NCBI RefSeq assembly: GCF_016801865.2
Contig: NC_068939.1
Coordinates: 156,494,240 to 156,558,239 of the forward strand
From: Culex pipiens pallens
Lineage: Eukaryota; Arthropoda; Insecta; Diptera; Culicidae
Length of the DNA stretch: 64,000 nt
Direction of reading: 5' to 3'
Shown: one piece after another, positions 59,141 to 64,000 of the stretch
How positions within the stretch are numbered: position 1 is the first letter of the stretch
How the letters are laid out: the number at the start of each line of letters is the position of its first letter
The notes under the pieces: generated by a model
The model's input: the letters and a program-made list of their open reading frames with translations, nothing else
Database searches by the model: none
Told to the model about the DNA's origin: nothing
Translations under genes and position numbers: made by a program

Positions 59141-60491
59141 GGGTAATTCTCCGCCAACTCACACAGCAGTTGCCCCGACCCCTCTTCGATTTGCGTGAAA
59201 CTTTGTCCTAAGGGGTAACTTTTGTCCCTGATCACGAATCCGAGGTCCGTTTTTTGATATCTCGTGACGGAGGGGCGGTACGACCCCTTCCATTTTTGAA
59301 CATGCGAAAAAAGAGGTGTTTTTCAAAAATTTGCAGCCTGAAACGGTGATGAGATAGAAATCTGGTGTCAAAGGGACTTTTATGTAAAATTAGACGCCCA
59401 ATTTGATGGCGTACTCAGAATTCCGAAAAAACGTATTTTTCATCGAAAAAAACACTAAAAAAGTTTTAAAAATTCTCCCATTTTCCGTTACTCGACTGTA
59501 AAAAATTTTGGAACATGTCATTTTATGGGAAATTTAATGTACTTTTCGAATCTACATTGTCCCAGAAGGGTCATTTTTTCATTTAGAACAAAATTTTTCA
59601 TTTTAAAATTTCGTGTTTTTTCTAACTTTGCAGGGTTATTTTTTAGAGTGTAACAATGTTCTACAAAGTTGTAGAGCAGACAATTACAAAAATTTTGATA
59701 TATAGACATAAGGGGTTTGCTTATAAACATCACGAGTTATCGCGATTTTACGAAAAAAAGTTTTGAAAAAGTTGGTCGTCATCGATCATGGCCGTTCATG
59801 GTCACTCGCGACAGACACGGACGACGAAACAAAGAGAAACGCAAAAAGTAACTTTTTCAAAACTTTTTTTCGTAAAATCGCGATAACTTGTGATGTTTAT
59901 AAGCAAACCCCTTATGTCTATATATCAAAATTTTTGTAATTGTCTGCTCTACAACTTTGTAGAACATTGTTACACTCTAAAAAATAACCCTGCAAAGTTA
60001 GAAAAAACACGAAATTTTAAAATGAAAAATTTTGTTCTAAATGAAAAAATGACCCTTCTGGGACAATGTAGATTCGAAAAGTACATTAAATTTCCCATAA
60101 AATGACATGTTCCAAAATTTTTTACAGTCGAGTAACGGAAAATGGGAGAATTTTTAAAACTTTTTTAGTGTTTTTTTCGATGAAAAATACGTTTTTTCGG
60201 AATTCTGAGTACGCCATCAAATCGGGCGTCTAATTTTACATAAAAGTCCCTTTGACACCAGATTTCTATCTCATCACCGTTTCAGGCTGCAAATTTTTGA
60301 AAAACACCTCTTTTTTCGCATGTTCAAAAATGGAAGGGGTCGTACCGCCCCTCCGTCACGAGATATCAAAAAACGGACCTCGGATTCGTGATCAGGGACA
60401 AAAGTTACCCCTTAGGACAAAGTTTCACGCAAATCGAAGAGGGGTCGGGGCAACTTTTCCCGATTTCGTGTGAGTTGGTAGAGAATTACCC
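59141..60491. mobile_element. 1.35-kb palindromic element, GGGTAATTCTC termini
   Basis: Arms 59141-59773 and 59850-60491 are nearly perfect inverse copies around a 76-bp GC-richer loop. The 4-bp duplication ATAC flanks both ends (59137-59140 and 60492-60495). Mirror ORFs of 70-73 codons on both strands are a result of symmetry. A single diverged arm is at 49330-49790. Confidence 0.88.
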
Positions 60492-61409
60492 ATACACGAA
60501 AACGAATGAGTGCAAAATCAGCATAATAAATTGTTGCTTGTCGTGGGAGGCAGGCAATTGCTCACGTGCAGCCCCACATGCAGCGTTACCTAGGGTAACA
60601 GTGCCAATGTTGGATTCAAGCTTGTTTGAACTGCTCTTAAGAGTTTAACAAAGAAATTGGCGTCATTTTCCGCTAGAACAAATGCAACCTAACAAGTTGC
60701 TCAAACAATTTAAATTGGGATTCACTTTCAGCAGAAAGGTAGAAACTTATCCCTTGCCAAGTAGTACATGTCTACGACAACGACGACGTCCTCACGGTCA
60801 CGGTACTGCGATCACGTTTTTTCAGCGGCTGCGCTTAGATTAGTGTTCGGAAAGTAGCCAAGTAGAAGTACAAGCGGACGCGCCGGATCACATGGGGTTG
60901 GGCTAGGGACCGCTGTTGGCGTTTGAAGATTGCGCGCGGAACTAGACGTACACGTAACACCCGAGCCCTTGCCATTGGTGGGGTGGTTCTTAAATGCTTA
61001 TTGGAATGCCTCACAGCAATAATAAAAAAAATCGATAATTAAAAATGTTGCACAAAAGAACAGATTTAGCCTTCGATTTTCATTTAGACCTTTTTTTTTT
61101 GTTGTAAAGAGTCACTAATGTTGTGCTCAATTCCAGAGTTTTTTTTGAAAAGGACCAATAAACTATTGTCTTTCATATGTTTATAGGACCTAATCAAAAA
61201 AAACTCTAGAATTGTTTATGGTAATGTTTGAAAAATGAGATATTTTCAACCAAAATCTAAGTTTAGTTTAATTTGTTTAGAACCACCCTACCACAAACGC
61301 CTAGGGGGCACCTGTGCGCGATCGCGCCTCGTTTAGCCGCACGAGTGACGAGCTCAAACTCTCAAGTAATTACAAAACTATATGTGCACTTAATTAGCAG
61401 TGTACCATC
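60492..61409. other. Unclassified stretch, partly GC-rich
   Basis: 60770-60980 has ACGACGACGAC and GCG-rich words and may be regulatory. 61090-61260 holds an inverted pair around AATTCTAGAG-type words. No gene. Confidence 0.3.
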
Positions 61410-61564
61410 CACTAGCGTGCACAGGGTGGGGCAACATGGGGCAACTGCCCCACCATCCTCAGAAATTTGTTCTAAATTTGGTCAGGGGGTGTCCACAAAT
61501 GACGTATTTTTCAAAACGTCTATATTATTGCCCCACCTTCCTCAAAGAGCTGGGCACGCTAGTG
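61410..61564. mobile_element. 155-bp hAT-type MITE
   Basis: Ends CACTAGCGTGC and GCACGCTAGTG, flanked by the 8-bp duplication GTACCATC (61402-61409 and 61565-61572). The 8-bp duplication is the mark of hAT transposases. The inside has TGGGGCA/TGCCCCA words. Confidence 0.85.
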
Positions 61565-61572
61565 GTACCATC

Positions 61573-62216
61573 CCACTCTGACAGCATCACACCTTTCCGG
61601 CGAACGCGAGAGAGTAGATACTTCAATGTGATAAAGGTGTGCGGAAAAACAAAACATCAACAACTCTCGGGTGCAACTTTAAGCGGCATGTGCGTGTTCA
61701 TCGAAGCAAAACTAATCAATTTAGAGATGCAAGAAGCTGGAAAATAGACGGAAAATACGGTACGCAAACACAGCAGCGCAGCGGTTGTCAAAAGTGGAGA
61801 AAATGGCAAACGCTGCGGTTGCGGGAAACTCTCGATAGAAAAGTGAAAAGAGTAAATAAGTTTGAAACAAACAGCTGTGAGTCTTTTTCTACATGAAGGT
61901 GTGTGCACTATTGATGGTGATTGGGAAATATTTATCAAAAGACTTGAACCTTGGGGTGTAGTTCCTCTTTGTAAGTGCGGATTTAAATTAAATTTTTATT
62001 TTTGTCTCGATGAGAGAGAAACGTGTTATACAATCTGGCAAAAAAGTAGTTGAAAAACAATTCGGAAGGAGAATAATATTGCAGAACTGGCTACCCTTCC
62101 AAGAGTTTTAAGCACATAACTCAGTGATCACAAAAAAGCGATCAGCTTAGGTGTTTTGTGCGATTTATGGGATGGTTATTAAATTCCAAAATTGTTATTT
62201 TTAAATGTATGATGAT
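61573..62216. other. Unclassified stretch
   Basis: Moderate GC from 61590 to 61870, then AT-rich. Short ORFs overlap on both strands with no domain. Nothing supported. Confidence 0.3.
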
Positions 62217-62220
62217 TATA

Positions 62221-62467
62221 CTGCCGCTCAAATCAAGTCCGTCCCATATGTAATTTCATCAATTTTGAGGTAATGATGCAGTTTGGTTCAAAATCATATA
62301 AACTACCAGAAAAACCAATAAAATGTAATACTTTGTTCTAGAAAGCCGGAGAAAATCCACTTTTTCGTGAAATTCTAACACGTAGCCTTATGGGCGGGAC
62401 AACTTTGACACGCGTTTTTCTCGGCTTGCTGTTTTTACATATGGGACGGACACGATTAGAGCGGCAG
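62221..62467 (+). mobile_element. MITE family A, copy 3, diverged
   Basis: 247 bp with CTGCCGCTC / GAGCGGCAG ends, flanked by the 4-bp duplication TATA (62217-62220 and 62468-62471). It shares the internal ATGCAGTTTGGTTCAAAATC and TACTTTGTTCTAGAAA segments with copy 1 but is clearly older or from a subfamily. Confidence 0.85.
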
Positions 62468-62802
62468 TATACTTTATACAAAATTCTTACATTTATACAA
62501 AATTTATTAATGTTTTCAAATTAGGTTGGTTACTAGAATGAAAATTGTGTCCAGTATGACTCTTGATGTATTAGGGTACTGATGAGTAGGCTTAGTGATT
62601 TTTCACGCTCAGAAATAACTAATTTCAATCTTATGTTGAAATTACAGGAACTTTTTTTATGCTTAATTATATTTTTTTTTCTATAAACAAAAAATATCTT
62701 CACGCTTTCAAAGCCTAAAAAAATACTAATTTCCAAAAAAAATCAACGTAGTTTAGGGATGGGCTCTTTGACATTTTAAAACGAAATGTAGGGCATGCGT
62801 AT

Positions 62803-63927
62803 TAGCCTGTCCCATTTTGAGGTCATGTCGAGGAATTTCAGGTACTCACTTCTTAAATGATAGATTATGATGTTAGGAACAATGTTTTTTTAGACAAGAA
62901 AAAATAATAAAATACTTTCTCGCACCCCCTAGTCGATTTACTGAAAAAAGTCACTTTTTTTGAACAAATTTTCTAAAATCGCTTGGAATCAATACAAAAA
63001 CTGTTTCGATCAGGTGTGTATTATCTTCAAACGATAGGTTTTTGTCCATAGATTAAGATGCACTATCAATGTTGGACCAAAATTTAAGTTTTTGGACTCT
63101 CCCAAGCGGATTTGTGTCGAAAAAATCGTATTTTTTCGAAACTTTTTTTCAGAAATGTTCATTTAATTTAGGGTAGCCTATTTTTCCCAGTGAAACCAAT
63201 ACATGCAGCTTGTAGGATTTCATGGCGAACATTTTTCCCTCTGAGAAAATGCAATTTCAACACTCCAGAGCCGAGATATTTAAGTTTTAGTGAGGAAAAA
63301 AGTGCCAATTTTCAAAATTTCTCAGAATTCAGAAGCAAGGCCTACTAATTACACGATGTAGCAAGCATATGTCTCAAAGGTCAGGGTATGCTTTTTTATA
63401 GTAATTTTGGCCGCTGAATCCGAATCTGAAATCAAATTTCATGTAAACAGTGATGTTTTGGAGCTACACCCTTTTGGAATGTTATTTGCGTGTTTAAGAG
63501 GCAGTTTTTGTAAATATTGCTCGGTTTGTTCTAGAGGTCGTATCGAGGTGCACCGATTTGGATGAAACTTTCAGCGTTTGTTTGTCTATACATGAGATGA
63601 ACTCATGCCAAATATGAGCCCTCTACGACAAAGGGAAGTGGGGTAAAACGGGCATTGAAGTTTGGGGTCCAAAAAACATAAAAAATCTTAAAATTGCTCG
63701 CATTTCCGTAAAACTTCATCAATTCCAACTCTCTTAGATGCATTCGAAAGGTCTTTTGAAGCACTTCAAAATGAGCCATAGACATCCAGGATTGAGGGTG
63801 CGAGAAAGTATTTTATTTTATTTTATTTTTTCTTGTCTAAGAAAACAATGTTCCTAACATCATAATCTATCATTTAAGAAGTGAGCACCTGAAATTCCTC
63901 GACATGACCTCAAAATGGGACAGGCTA
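62803..63927. mobile_element. 1.1-kb hAT-type non-autonomous element
   Basis: Ends TAGCCTGTCCC and GGGACAGGCTA with inverted arms of about 130 bp, flanked by the 8-bp duplication ATGCGTAT (62795-62802 and 63928-63935). The core is non-coding, with no transposase ORF. Confidence 0.85.
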
Positions 63928-64000
63928 ATGCGTATTCTTATTCATTGGACTGATTTTTTTTTGAATATTCGACTAATATAGCCAAAGAGTTTTCGCAGAT

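Noticed and set aside
59159..60473. Pairs of identical 70-73 codon ORFs on opposite strands
   Set aside because: Explained by palindrome symmetry.

Overview
The window is eukaryotic nuclear DNA from an insect, most likely a culicine mosquito and probably Culex. The grounds are intron-containing orthologues of insect Xpc and Megator/TPR, dense short inverted-repeat elements (MITEs), tRNA-derived SINEs that include a dimeric Twin-like copy (a type known from Culex pipiens), and a Jockey-like retrotransposon fragment. The genus is an inference; the animal and insect assignment is firm.

Left third (1-29 kb) holds the genes. Xpc (nucleotide excision repair damage sensor) runs on + from 330 to 7319. 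Megator/TPR (nuclear pore basket) runs on - from 24294 to 7671 in eight exons that join in frame to 2660 codons. The two are convergent with 351 bp between stop codons, and their poly(A) signals lie about 20 bp apart. The coding exon of Xpc carries a 249-bp MITE with a 4-bp target duplication, which in this assembly breaks the frame. A third gene at 28248-29219 (+) encodes four diverged ubiquitin-like domains joined by repeated Cys-x-x-Cys linkers and ends without a diglycine. It has a 5'-leader intron and its own poly(A) signal.

Right two thirds (29-64 kb) have no convincing complete gene. There is a long leader-like block with a splice donor at 33641 (+). A strong pyrimidine tract with CAG-G-GTAAGT lies at 44640-44680, as in recursive splice sites, and there is a small candidate exon pair on - at 45.0-46.0 kb. 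The simplest reading is the first exon and start of a very long intron of a + strand gene continuing past the window, with a possible - strand gene nested in it.

The rest is a mosaic of non-autonomous elements whose borders can often be set by target-site duplications: a 4-bp-TSD MITE family (three copies), TA-flanked MITEs, hAT-like 8-bp-TSD elements, two very large and nearly perfect palindromes (1.65 kb and 1.35 kb), tRNA SINEs and nested insertions. No CRISPR, rRNA or convincing functional tRNA gene was seen.
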